This document shows positions 34,419 to 42,802 of a stretch of 64,000 bases of DNA, piece after piece. The translations under genes were made by a program, and so were the position numbers. Every line of letters begins with the position of its first letter. Position 1 is the first letter of the stretch. The DNA is taken from contig NZ_SMKG01000015.1 in assembly GCF_004348525.1 (NCBI RefSeq), positions 1 to 64,000 of the forward strand, given 5' to 3'. A model generated the notes under the pieces. It had not been told where the DNA came from. It worked only from the letters and a program-made list of their open reading frames with translations, and made no database searches. Source of the stretch: Micromonospora sp. 15K316 (lineage in GTDB: Bacteria > Actinomycetota > Actinomycetes > Mycobacteriales > Micromonosporaceae).

Positions 34419-35183
34419 TCAGCCGCCGAGGCCGAGCTGGGGGTACAGGGCAGCGGGCGCGGCGACCGCTCCTCGGGGTCGGACGACCTCGACCGCCTTA
34501 CCGAAGTCGGTGTAGCCCAGGGACGCGGCCGGCGCGCCGTTGGCCTCCGGGATCACGAAACTGACGAGCCGCCCCTCGGCATCCAGCGTGGCGCGGAACG
34601 GCTGGTTACGCGCGGCGTCGGGAAACGTCCCGCCCGGACCGGGCCGGAAGTTGATCCCGTTTCCGACCCGCATTCTGGTCACGTCGAGCGTCCCGGCGAC
34701 CTGAGAACCCTCGATCCGTGCGGTGCTGACCGCGTCGACGAGGCGGGCCGAGCCGCCCGGGTCGTTCTTGCCCGGCGCGAAGCTCAGGGCGAAGCCCGCC
34801 GGCACGCGGGTGGGGTCGAGGGACATCCATTCCTCGCCGACACCGGAAAGATCCATGTTGGTCTTCAGGTAAACGTCGTCGCCGATCACCCGGATCTCGG
34901 CGACCTGGCCGGACGCCGAGACCGTGCTGACGGCGCGCTTGTTGAGGGTGTCGACGTACGACCGGGTCGTGACGATGCCCGCGATATCGGTATCGACGCG
35001 GAAGCTGGTCTCGTCGATGAACTTCGTACCCGACCGCAGCAGGTCCACGGCCTCCAGGGTCGCCCCGGCGTCGGCGCTCGTGGCCGGCACGGGAACCGGT
35101 TCGTCTCCGCCGCTCGCGCCGACCGAGCAACCCAGCAGAAGCAGCACTCCGACGGCGATCCCGCCCATCGCGCCCCGTGTCAT
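34419..35183 (-). CDS. Lipoprotein, LppX/LprG-like
   Basis: The 254-residue protein begins with a lipoprotein signal: hydrophobic GGIAVGVLLLLGC, Cys19 being the lipidated residue. A Ser/Thr/Pro linker follows, then a beta-rich domain (TSFRVDTDIAG, YVDTLNKRAVSTVSASGQ, VIGDDVYLKTNMD, GYTDFGKAVEVVRP) that resembles LppX/LprG/LprF lipid-binding proteins of actinobacteria. It is probably anchored outside the membrane and may carry lipids. It is divergent from the Nramp gene. Confidence 0.75.
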   Translation of the reverse strand: MTRGAMGGIAVGVLLLLGCSVGASGGDEPVPVPATSADAGATLEAVDLLRSGTKFIDETSFRVDTDIAGIVTTRSYVDTLNKRAVSTVSASGQVAEIRVIGDDVYLKTNMDLSGVGEEWMSLDPTRVPAGFALSFAPGKNDPGGSARLVDAVSTARIEGSQVAGTLDVTRMRVGNGINFRPGPGGTFPDAARNQPFRATLDAEGRLVSFVIPEANGAPAASLGYTDFGKAVEVVRPRGAVAAPAALYPQLGLGG

Positions 35184-35335
35184 GGCCGCATGCTAGGCGC
35201 GGTCCGCAAGCACGAGACCGCGCTCGGGACGAGCGTGGTGGCCGCGGGAGCGGCGGGCCACCGACGCGGGACGGGGCGGTGATCCTGGCCCGCCCGGGCC
35301 GCACGCTGGCCTCGACGGGTCACCTTCACGGGAAG

Positions 35336-35364
35336 GAGAACGACGCTCGTTCCACGTCGTTCTC
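35336..35364 (+). promoter_or_regulatory. Perfect inverted repeat before the Nramp gene
   Basis: GAGAACGACG and CGTCGTTCTC are perfect 10-base arms around CTCGTTCCA, ending directly before the SD site GGGAGG at 35365-35370. It could be a metalloregulator operator or an mRNA hairpin controlling translation. Confidence 0.55.
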
Positions 35365-35376
35365 GGGAGGTGTCTG

Positions 35377-36645
35377 GTGGTCACGAACGAGGTAGCCGCC
35401 CGGACCGCGTCACCACTGCAGCTCGCCCGCGCGCGGGGCCGGATACGGGGCCGGCTGATCCTGCTGGGACCGGCGTTCGTGGCCGCCGTCGCCTACGTCG
35501 ACCCGGGCAACTTCGCCACCAACTCCACCGCCGGCGCCCGCTACGGCTACCTGCTGGTCTGGGTCGTGGTGGTGGCGAACCTGATGGCCATGCTGGTCCA
35601 GACGCTGACCGCGAAACTCGGGCTGGCCACCGGCCGCAGCCTGCCCGAATTGTGCCGAGAGCGGCTTCCTCGTCCGGTGAACCGGCTGATGTGGGGGCAG
35701 GCAGAGCTCGTCGCGATGGCCACCGACCTGGCCGAGGTGATCGGCGGTGCGGTCGCGCTCTACCTGTTGTTCGGCATCCCGCTGCTGCCCGGCGGGCTGA
35801 TCATCGGCGCCGCCGCCTTCGCGGTGCTCGCGCTCCGCTCCCGCGGCTTCCGCACCTTCGAGATCACCATCGCCGTACTCCTGGGCGTCATCGTCCTCGT
35901 CTTCGCCGCCAGCCTGCTCGCCGCCGGCTCCGACCCCGGGTCGACGGTGGCCGGCCTGGTCCCCCGCCTGCAGGGCACCGATAGCATCCTGCTCGCTGCC
36001 GGCATCCTCGGCGCCACGGTGATGCCGCACGTCATCTACGTGCACTCCGCCCTCACCGGCAACCGCATCCCGGCCACCAACGACGCCGAACGCAAGACCC
36101 TGTTCCGCGGTCAGCGCACCGACGTGCTGCTGGCGCTCGCCGCCGCGGGAACGGTGAACCTCGCCATGCTGCTCATCGCGGCCGTCAGCTTCCACGGGAC
36201 CGCCACGCCCGACACCGACAGCCTGGAGGGGGTGCACGCCGGGCTCGGCCAGACCGTCGGCACCGCGGCGGCGTTCGGTTTCGCGGTCGCCCTCCTGGTC
36301 TCCGGGCTCGCCTCCACCAGCGTCGGCACCTACGCCGGCGAGATCATCATGCAGGGTTTCCTGCGCCGCCGGATTCCCCTGCTGCTGCGCCGGCTGATCA
36401 CCCTCATCCCGGCCGTGGCCATCCTCGCCATCGGCCTGGACCCGACGCAGGCGCTGGTGCTCTCCCAGGTCGTGCTGAGCTTCGGTATCCCCTTCGCGCT
36501 GATCCCCGTGGTCGCCTTCACCCGGCGCCGCGACCTGATGGGCAACCTCGTCAACCACCCGCTCACCACCGCCGCCGCCGCGGTGATCGCCGTCCTGGTC
36601 ATCGCGCTCAACACGTTCCTGCTCTGGCAGGTCGTCGGCGGCTGA
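35377..36645 (+). CDS. mntH: Nramp family divalent metal transporter
   Basis: The 422-residue protein has about eleven hydrophobic helices and the two Nramp metal-site motifs: DPGN at 42-45 in helix 1 and MPH at 217-219 in helix 6. The transport signature region appears as GTYAGEIIMQGFLRRRIP. It imports Mn2+ or another divalent ion by proton symport. The start is GTG at 35377 after GGGAGG. The perfect inverted repeat just before the SD site suggests metal- or redox-dependent control. Confidence 0.9.
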   Translation: MVTNEVAARTASPLQLARARGRIRGRLILLGPAFVAAVAYVDPGNFATNSTAGARYGYLLVWVVVVANLMAMLVQTLTAKLGLATGRSLPELCRERLPRPVNRLMWGQAELVAMATDLAEVIGGAVALYLLFGIPLLPGGLIIGAAAFAVLALRSRGFRTFEITIAVLLGVIVLVFAASLLAAGSDPGSTVAGLVPRLQGTDSILLAAGILGATVMPHVIYVHSALTGNRIPATNDAERKTLFRGQRTDVLLALAAAGTVNLAMLLIAAVSFHGTATPDTDSLEGVHAGLGQTVGTAAAFGFAVALLVSGLASTSVGTYAGEIIMQGFLRRRIPLLLRRLITLIPAVAILAIGLDPTQALVLSQVVLSFGIPFALIPVVAFTRRRDLMGNLVNHPLTTAAAAVIAVLVIALNTFLLWQVVGG

Positions 36646-36711
36646 CCGCGCCGGACCCGCCCGCCCCGCCGTCGCCGCCACCGCGCCGGCAACGGCGGGG
36701 GGTACGCGCCA

Positions 36712-36745
36712 CGGTGCCCGGCCGGATCAGTCCGGCCGGGCACCG
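36712..36745. terminator. Bidirectional hairpin terminator
   Basis: Perfect 15-base arms (CGGTGCCCGGCCGGA and TCCGGCCGGGCACCG) with a 4-base loop lie between the convergent Nramp and radical SAM genes. Confidence 0.75.
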
Positions 36746-36780
36746 CAGCAGGAGTTCCGGACGGTAGCGCCCGGGTTCGT

Positions 36781-38103
36781 TCAGCCCTGGGTCACCGCGG
36801 AGTCGGCAGGCAGGCTGTCCATGAACGAGCTGACCGAGAAGACCGCCCGGCCGGGGCCGGCGGGGCCGTACCCGGGCGGGCTGGTCAGGCCGTTCGCCTC
36901 CATGGTCGCGCGGTAGACCTCCAGGAGCCGGATGTGGTATTCGAGCGGCGCGCCCTGCGGGTTGGCCCGGCCGAGCGGAGTGGTCGGCTCCGGGCACCAG
37001 GTGGTGAACCGGGGGGTGATCCCGCGGGACATGAAGTACTGCAGCCCCTCGGCCGTCGAGTCGATCGCCTCGTCGACGCTGGTGAAGCCGTGCGGGGCGG
37101 CCATCTCGACGCCCGCGACGAAGTTCGGGATGACGTTGCGCGCACCGAAGACCTCGGCGGAGTCGAGGATGCGGCGGTGCCACTCCTCGCGGCCCACGTA
37201 CCGCTCCTTGCCCGGGCAGTAGAGCTCGAAGAGCCGCTTGTCCCACACCTCGTAGTTCGGGTGGTAGATCCGGATGCCGTAGTCGTGGAAGCGCTGCACG
37301 TCGGCCCGGGGCAGCGCCTGCGCGACGACCTTGCCGATCCACCGGCCGGGGAACCGCTCCTCGATCGCCTGGGCGTAGCGGCCGTAGAAGTCGGCCTCGG
37401 CCAGCCCGTCGACCTTCGAGGTGATGCTGCCGCCGGTGAGCGTGTACGCCTGTGAGGTACGAGCGGTGTCGTACTTGTCGATGATCGCGAGCGCTTCGAG
37501 GACCTCGTCGACCGGCTTGACACCGGTGTACGGGCGGCCGGCCTGCTTGTGCTGGCGCCAGTTGTGGTTGATGTCGCAGTACTGGCACTCCTCCTTGGCG
37601 CCGAAGTACTGGCAGACCCGGAAGGCGGTCAGGTAGATGAGGTAGCCCCACTGGATCGTGGGGGCGACCTCCATCACCGACTTGCCGTTGGCGAGGGTGT
37701 GCCGGTAGTACTCCGGCATCGGGGGCAGGCCCACCTCGGCGATGGCCCGTCCGTCGAGGAAGAGCATGAGCCGGCCGTCCTCGGCGGGCCGGACGCGGTA
37801 CGGCGAGTCGGGGTTGGTGCGGACCGACACCACCGTACGGCGCAGTTCGTACGGGCCTCCGGTGAGCACGATCTCCTCCGGCGGCCGGCGCAGCGCGGCG
37901 GCGCCCAACTCCGGCAGCGTCCGGTGGTCGAACGAGAAGATGAAGTACGACTTGGGCTTGACGTCACCGCCCTCGTTCTCCGTCAGCGCCGAGTCGTCGA
38001 AGGCCAGACCGCCGCGCAGCAGGTCTTCCTTGATCACCGCCTCGCGGGGCACGTGCGGGAACCGGCCCATGAGATCTTCGATGAGATCGGTACGCGATTG
38101 CAT
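36781..38103 (-). CDS. Radical SAM protein with CX8CX2C cluster motif
   Basis: The 440-residue protein has a radical SAM-like core. Cys164, Cys173 and Cys176 (RVCQYFGAKEECQYCDINHN) form CX8CX2C, unlike the usual CX3CX2C. Later segments TLTGGSIT, HPNYEVWDKRLFELYC and FVAGVEMAAPHGF fit the SAM-barrel strands. The N-terminal 150 residues form a separate conserved domain (YRVRPAEDGRLMLFLDG). The substrate is unknown. It lies downstream of sodN on the same strand, separated by a terminator hairpin. The ATG at 38103 has a GGAGAGG SD site. Confidence 0.8.
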   Translation of the reverse strand: MQSRTDLIEDLMGRFPHVPREAVIKEDLLRGGLAFDDSALTENEGGDVKPKSYFIFSFDHRTLPELGAAALRRPPEEIVLTGGPYELRRTVVSVRTNPDSPYRVRPAEDGRLMLFLDGRAIAEVGLPPMPEYYRHTLANGKSVMEVAPTIQWGYLIYLTAFRVCQYFGAKEECQYCDINHNWRQHKQAGRPYTGVKPVDEVLEALAIIDKYDTARTSQAYTLTGGSITSKVDGLAEADFYGRYAQAIEERFPGRWIGKVVAQALPRADVQRFHDYGIRIYHPNYEVWDKRLFELYCPGKERYVGREEWHRRILDSAEVFGARNVIPNFVAGVEMAAPHGFTSVDEAIDSTAEGLQYFMSRGITPRFTTWCPEPTTPLGRANPQGAPLEYHIRLLEVYRATMEANGLTSPPGYGPAGPGRAVFSVSSFMDSLPADSAVTQG

Positions 38104-38205
38104 GGGCCTCTCCTGGGGGGTTGTGCGAAGGGCCTCGTCGGAGGTGGGCGAGGTACTGACTGTTTGAGCCTACTTGCGGCGGAAGCCTGCGGTTTCGGGC
38201 ACCCA

Positions 38206-38237
38206 GGGTTGCCGGGCCGGCACCGGCCCGGCAACCC
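38206..38237 (-). terminator. Hairpin terminator after sodN
   Basis: Perfect 15-base arms (GGGTTGCCGGGCCGG and CCGGCCCGGCAACCC) around CA lie 14 bases past the sodN stop. It separates sodN from the radical SAM gene. Confidence 0.75.
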
Positions 38238-38251
38238 TGCATCGCCGAGGG

Positions 38252-38656
38252 TCAGCTCTGCTTCGTCTCCCAGAAGATCTTCGAGATCTGCTCGATCTTG
38301 GCGAGGAGCTGATCCGCCACGGCCGGGTCGGCGGAGCCCTTCGCGCCGCCGGCGCCGGCCAGCTTGGTGGCCTCGTTGAACAGCGTGTGCAGCTCGGGGT
38401 ACTTCTCGAAGTGTGGCGGCTTGAAGTAGTCGGTCCAGAGCACCCACAGGTGGTGCTTGACCAGCTCAGCCCGCTGCTCCTTGATGATCAGCGCCCGGGT
38501 GCGGAACTCCGCGTCGTCGCTGGCCTGGTACTTCTCGCAGACGGCCTTGATCGACTCGGCCTCGATCCGAGCCTGGGCCGGGTCGTAGACCCCGCAGGGG
38601 AGATCACAGTGGGCGCTCACGACGGTGCGTGGACGCAGAAGGTGCGCCAGTCGCAT
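38252..38656 (-). CDS. sodN: Nickel superoxide dismutase precursor
   Basis: The 134-residue protein has a short propeptide ending before the nickel hook HCDLPCGVYDP, whose His, two Cys and N-terminus bind nickel after cleavage. The four-helix remainder (ARIEAESIKAVCEKY, FRTRALIIKEQRAELVKHHL) matches NiSOD. I chose the ATG at 38656 (GGAAGGA SD site); an in-frame ATG 39 bases upstream would give an unusually long propeptide. It disproportionates superoxide in the cytoplasm. The maturation peptidase gene sodX, usually adjacent, is not next to it here. Confidence 0.95.
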   Translation of the reverse strand: MRLAHLLRPRTVVSAHCDLPCGVYDPAQARIEAESIKAVCEKYQASDDAEFRTRALIIKEQRAELVKHHLWVLWTDYFKPPHFEKYPELHTLFNEATKLAGAGGAKGSADPAVADQLLAKIEQISKIFWETKQS

Positions 38657-38727
38657 GAAATTCCTTCCGTTGACGATGGTGTCTCTTCGGATCATCGGCC
38701 CTGCACCGCTCCTTGATCCACTCCGTG

Positions 38728-38758
38728 ACGCTAGGACCTGAACCTGACTTCATGTCAA
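38728..38758 (-). promoter_or_regulatory. MerR-type promoter upstream of sodN
   Basis: On the minus strand TTGACA (38753-38758) and TAGCGT (38728-38733) are 19 bases apart, the lengthened spacing of MerR-activated promoters. A dyad GACATGAA-N6-TTCAGGTC fills the spacer. Transcription would start about 70 bases before the sodN ATG. Confidence 0.6.
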
Positions 38759-38903
38759 GACCGGTCGGGCCGCCACCTCTCACCGTGCGGACGAACTCCA
38801 TCACGCGGGGACGTCCGTCACCAACCGTGGAACCTCCCGAGCATGATCCGTAGGGTTACGACAGCCACCCGGAGCAGCGCGAGAGCCAGGAGCGTGACCA
38901 GCA

Positions 38904-39782
38904 ATGCAGATCGGATTCATCGGGCTCGGCGCGATGGGCAGCGCGATGGTGACCAACCTGCTCGCCGCCGGTCACCCCGTCCGCGTCTGGAACCGCTCGC
39001 CGGAGCCGGTGCGGGAGATGACCGATCGCGGCGCCACCGCCGCCGACCTGGCCGAGATCTACGCCTGCGACGTGGTGCTGAGCGCGCTCAGCGACGACGG
39101 CGCGGTCGGCGGACTCCTTCTCGACGAGGAGCTGCTCGCCGTCGCCCCTCCCGGCGCCGTGCATGTGAACACCGCCACCATCAGCACCGAACTCGCCGCC
39201 CGCGCCCATCAGCGCTACAGCGAGCTGGGCCTGCGTTACGTCGCCGCGCCGGTGCTCGGCAACAGTGAGGTGGCGCGCGCCGGAAACCTGACCGTGCTCG
39301 TTGCCGGCGAGGCCGAAGCGATCGCCGTCGTCCAGCCCCTCATCGACGTGATCGGCCGTCGCTCGTGGACGATCGGCGACCAACCGCCGCAGGCGAACCT
39401 GCTCAAGATCCTGGTCAACTACCTGATCGCCTGTTCGATCGGGGCGATGGCCGAGGCCACCACCGTCACCGAGGCCGCCGAGCTCGACCCGAAGCTGCTG
39501 ATCGACATCGTCACCGACCAGCTGTTCACGGGCGTGGTCTTCCCGAACTACGGACGGATGATCGCCGCCCGCGAGTACGAGCCGGTCGCGTTCAAGCTGG
39601 CGCTCGGGCACAAGGACGTGAACCTCGCGCTCGACACCGGGCAGGCGCACGGGGTGCCGCTGCCGCTCGGCGCGGTCGTGCGCGACGCGTTCATCGACGC
39701 CATGGCGCACGGACAGTCCGACCAACACTGGCTCGCCGTCACCGAGGCCGTACGACGTCGCGCCGGCCTCGATCGCGGGTGA
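38904..39782 (+). CDS. NAD(P)-dependent oxidoreductase, beta-hydroxyacid dehydrogenase family
   Basis: The 292-residue protein opens MQIGFIGLGAMGSAMVTNLL, the GxGxxG Rossmann motif, and has NTATISTELAARAH, PVLGNSEVARAGNLTVL and the catalytic Lys helix NLLKILVNYLIA of the 3-hydroxyisobutyrate/6-phosphogluconate dehydrogenase family. The C-terminal segment LGHKDVNLALDTGQAHGVPLP also fits. It may oxidise a hydroxyacid or reduce an imine; the substrate is unknown. A PfkB kinase gene follows 96 bases downstream. Confidence 0.88.
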   Translation: MQIGFIGLGAMGSAMVTNLLAAGHPVRVWNRSPEPVREMTDRGATAADLAEIYACDVVLSALSDDGAVGGLLLDEELLAVAPPGAVHVNTATISTELAARAHQRYSELGLRYVAAPVLGNSEVARAGNLTVLVAGEAEAIAVVQPLIDVIGRRSWTIGDQPPQANLLKILVNYLIACSIGAMAEATTVTEAAELDPKLLIDIVTDQLFTGVVFPNYGRMIAAREYEPVAFKLALGHKDVNLALDTGQAHGVPLPLGAVVRDAFIDAMAHGQSDQHWLAVTEAVRRRAGLDRG

Positions 39783-39878
39783 GCCGGCGTACCGGGGAAC
39801 CGTGCGCCGGGCCGGAGGTGCCGACCGGCGCGGCGCCCCGGCCCGCCCGGCGGCGGGCGTACGAACGGACGCGCGCCG

Positions 39879-40763
39879 ATGACCGGCGAGCGTGACGCGG
39901 CCGACGGTTTCGACGTGACGTTCGTCGGCCGGGCCAACATCGACCTGACCGTCCGTGTCCCCCACCGCGCCGGCCCGGGACGCACCGCCGCCGGCTCGGC
40001 CCTGACCACGAGCCCGGGCGGCAAGAGCCTCAACCAGGCCGTCGCCACCGCCCGGCTCGGCGGACGCGCTCGCCTGGTCGCCAACGTCGGCGCCGACGCC
40101 TGGGGTCACCGGATCCGGGCCGCCCTCACCGCCGTGGGCGTCGACACCCGCCACCTCACGCTCATCCCCGACGTGACCACCGGCGCGGCCATCATCGAAG
40201 TCACCCCGGACGGCGAGAGCTACATCACCCTCGCCCCCTCACCCGCGACCGAACTCACCACACACGACGTCCAGCGCGTCACCACCGTCGACACCCGCGC
40301 CGTCGTCGTCCAACTCGATCTGCCCCCCGAACCGGTGGCGGCGCTCCTGCGGCACCGTCCCGCGCCGACCGTCATCGGCAACCTCGTGCTCCACGCCGAT
40401 CTCGATCGCACCGTGCTGCGGCACCTCGACGTCCTCGTGGTCAACCAGCACGAGGCCGACGCCATCCTGGGCGCGGCCACCGGCGACCCGCTCAGGGCCG
40501 CCGAGGTTCTGCAGCGCCTCGGGCCGCCCACCGTCGTCGTCACCGCCGGCCCGCGGGGCGCCGCCTACACCCACCCCCACGGGTCCGGAACAGTCCCCGC
40601 GCCCACCGTGCCGGTCGTGGACACCACCGGGGCCGGCGACGCGTTCCTCGGATCCCTCGCCCTCGACCTCGCCCGGGGCACGCCACTGCCCGAAGCCGTT
40701 CGCGGCGCCGTGCAGGTCGGGTCCCGGGCCGTCGCACACAGCGGCGCGAACACCGCGAGCTGA
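39879..40763 (+). CDS. PfkB family carbohydrate kinase (ribokinase-like)
   Basis: The 294-residue protein has the N-terminal sugar-binding region FVGRANIDLTVRVP and PGGKSLNQAVATARLGG, and the C-terminal PfkB signature DTTGAGDAFLGSLALDLA at about 248-265 with catalytic Asp254. It phosphorylates a sugar or nucleoside with ATP; ribokinase-like substrates are most likely, but the type cannot be told. It follows a dehydrogenase gene in the same direction and may share its transcript. Confidence 0.9.
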   Translation: MTGERDAADGFDVTFVGRANIDLTVRVPHRAGPGRTAAGSALTTSPGGKSLNQAVATARLGGRARLVANVGADAWGHRIRAALTAVGVDTRHLTLIPDVTTGAAIIEVTPDGESYITLAPSPATELTTHDVQRVTTVDTRAVVVQLDLPPEPVAALLRHRPAPTVIGNLVLHADLDRTVLRHLDVLVVNQHEADAILGAATGDPLRAAEVLQRLGPPTVVVTAGPRGAAYTHPHGSGTVPAPTVPVVDTTGAGDAFLGSLALDLARGTPLPEAVRGAVQVGSRAVAHSGANTAS

Positions 40764-40787
40764 CCTCGGCGGCATGGGGACGCGGAA

Positions 40788-41552
40788 TCACACGCGCGGC
40801 CCGAGGAACAGGCCTCCACTTGCGTCGATGATCTGACCGGTGATCCAGCCTGCCCGGTCGGAGGCGAGAAACGCGACGACATCGGCGACGTCGTCGGGGC
40901 TGCCGAGCCGGTCGAGGGCCGTCATGCCTGCGATGAGCCCGGCCAGGCCCGGTGCTTCGAACGCCGCCTCATTGGTTGCCGTGCGGGTGGCGCCGGGGGC
41001 AACCGCGTTCACGGTGATTCCCCGGGTGCCGAACTGGTTGGCCAAGGTCATGGTCATCGTTTCGACCGCGCCCTTCGTCATGGCGAAGGACGTCTGGGTC
41101 GGGTTGGCCATCCGGGTGGCGACGGACGAGATCGTGACGATGCGGCCACCGTCGCTGAGCAGTGGCAGTGCTCGTTGGATGATGAAGTACGGTGCGCGGA
41201 CGTTGACCGCGTACAAGTGGTCGAAGTCGGCGCGTGTGGTGGCGCCGAGCGGACCGGCGGGTGCCGCCGCGGCGTTGTTGACGAGGACGTCCAGTGGCCG
41301 CCCGGCGAGGCCGGCCTCGACTCCCGCGAAGAGGGTCTCGACGTCGTCATCCGGGCCCAGCTCCGCCCGGACGGCGAAGGCGGTTCCACCGGTGCGTTCG
41401 ATTTCCTCGACGGTCGTGGCCGCACCGTTCTTGTCCGCGCCGAAGTGCACGATGACGGCCGCGCCCTCCGCCGCCAGCCGAGTTGCGATTGCCCGCCCGA
41501 TACCGCGCGACGCTCCGGTCACGAGCGCCGTCCTACCGATCAGATCCTTCAT
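40788..41552 (-). CDS. SDR family protein with Tyr-to-Phe at the catalytic site
   Basis: The 254-residue protein has TGASRGIGRAIA, NNAAAAPAGPLG, catalytic Ser in VTISSVATRM and a C-terminal GQIIDASGGLFLG. At the YxxxK position the sequence is Phe156-Ala-Met-Thr-Lys160, so the general-acid tyrosine is missing. Some SDR groups carry such a change, and activity may be altered or lost. The ATG at 41552 starts close to a TetR operator. It is divergent from the TetR gene. Confidence 0.86.
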   Translation of the reverse strand: MKDLIGRTALVTGASRGIGRAIATRLAAEGAAVIVHFGADKNGAATTVEEIERTGGTAFAVRAELGPDDDVETLFAGVEAGLAGRPLDVLVNNAAAAPAGPLGATTRADFDHLYAVNVRAPYFIIQRALPLLSDGGRIVTISSVATRMANPTQTSFAMTKGAVETMTMTLANQFGTRGITVNAVAPGATRTATNEAAFEAPGLAGLIAGMTALDRLGSPDDVADVVAFLASDRAGWITGQIIDASGGLFLGPRV

Positions 41553-41575
41553 AGGTCCCGCCTAGGTGTTAGCTG

Positions 41576-41608
41576 CTACCGAAGTGGTAGTGACTACCAG
41601 TGCGGTAG
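41576..41608. promoter_or_regulatory. Two CTACC-N5-GGTAG operators
   Basis: CTACCGAAGTGGTAG at 41576-41590 and CTACCAGTGCGGTAG at 41594-41608 lie 18 bases apart between divergent SDR and TetR genes. The second overlaps TAGTGT, the likely -10 box of a leaderless tetR message. Confidence 0.75.
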
Positions 41609-41618
41609 TGTCTATCAC

Positions 41619-42245
41619 ATGACCGAGCAGCACTCAACGTTGCGAGCGCAGCGACGAGCCGAGACACAACGCTTGCTCCAGACGCACGCGATCCGACTCT
41701 TCACCGAGCGTGGTTACGACGCGACGACCGTAAACGACGTCGCCGGGGCCGCGGGCGTCTCTCCTATGACCGTGTATCGGCACTTCCCCACGAAGGAAGA
41801 TCTCGTGCTCATCGATCAGTACGGCCAGCTGATCGCCGAACAGATCGCCGCGTCACCCGCCGCACAGCCCCTGGTCCGCCGCATCGGCGGAGCGCTCATC
41901 GAATCGGCCAGGACCTTGACCGGCGGCCGCCACGGCGGCGATCTGACCCCGAACGAACAGTTCCTGCTCGCCCGGCTCCGGCTCATGATCTCGACACCGG
42001 CGTTGCGCGCCAAGCATCTGGACAACCACTACGCCCTCCAGCAGGCCATCGTCGCCGCCCTCGACGACGACGGCGCTGAACCCGATACGGCGTTCCTCGC
42101 CCAAGCGGCGGCCAGCGCCTGCCTGGCCGCCATGCACACGGCACTGGTGCGCTGGGCCGAGGATGACGGCCGCACCGAACTTCCTGACCTGATCGCGAAG
42201 GCCTTCGCTGCCGCCTTCGGCGACGACATCGTCGGCACCGACTAG
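41619..42245 (+). CDS. TetR family regulator
   Basis: The 208-residue protein has a TetR helix-turn-helix (QRLLQTHAIRLFTERGYDAT, AGVSPMTVYRHFPTKEDLVL, about residues 17-60) and a helical C-terminal domain. The ATG at 41619 lies 7 bases after TAGTGT, so it is probably leaderless; the longer open frame upstream runs antisense to the SDR gene. Two operators separate it from the divergent SDR gene, which it likely represses. Confidence 0.9.
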   Translation: MTEQHSTLRAQRRAETQRLLQTHAIRLFTERGYDATTVNDVAGAAGVSPMTVYRHFPTKEDLVLIDQYGQLIAEQIAASPAAQPLVRRIGGALIESARTLTGGRHGGDLTPNEQFLLARLRLMISTPALRAKHLDNHYALQQAIVAALDDDGAEPDTAFLAQAAASACLAAMHTALVRWAEDDGRTELPDLIAKAFAAAFGDDIVGTD

Positions 42246-42370
42246 AACGGGACCACCACAACGCAGCGGCCAAGCTAGCCGGATACGAATGCCGTACCGG
42301 CGGCTGTTGCCGGGACGCCTTCCAGCCTTCGAAGCAACCGGACGACGGCCCGGTCACGTAGATTGCCGAA

Positions 42371-42696
42371 GTGCCCCTGATCGACCTCACCACCGTCGTC
42401 CAAGCACCCGTGGAACAGGTCTTCGACCTGTCGTTGGACGTCGACGCACACACCGCCTCGATGTCCTCCACCAGGGAAGAGGCGGTAGCCGGGGTCCGAT
42501 CTGGTCGGACACCTTCGTGTCGGATGCGGCGAACGAAACCACGACCGTGCGGGACGTCATCCATTTCGCCGCCCCGCTCGGGTGGCTCGGATGGCTGGTC
42601 ACTAAGGTCCTGCTGCACCGGTACCTGCAACGACTGATCGAGGACCGAAACGCCTACCTCGTCCGTACCCTCACCGGCGACCCGGCGCAGAGCTGA
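42371..42696 (+). pseudogene. SRPBCC (polyketide-cyclase-like) pseudogene
   Basis: A GTG at 42371 begins the SRPBCC-type start PLIDLTTVVQAPVEQVFDLS. The frame fails after about 45 residues. In another frame the typical C-terminus appears (DVIHFAAPLGWLGWLV, LHRYLQRLIEDRNAYLVRTL). The middle of the 150-residue fold is missing, so a deletion of about 60 residues changed the frame. It is not expected to make a working protein. Confidence 0.65.
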
Positions 42697-42802
42697 CCGG
42701 GTCCCGGTCCTCACGCGCTCGGAGGCGTCTGCGCGCCGCTGCTCGTGTCTACAGGTTCACCTCAGCCGAATCCGTACCACGGATCGGGCACACAGCGAGC
42801 CT

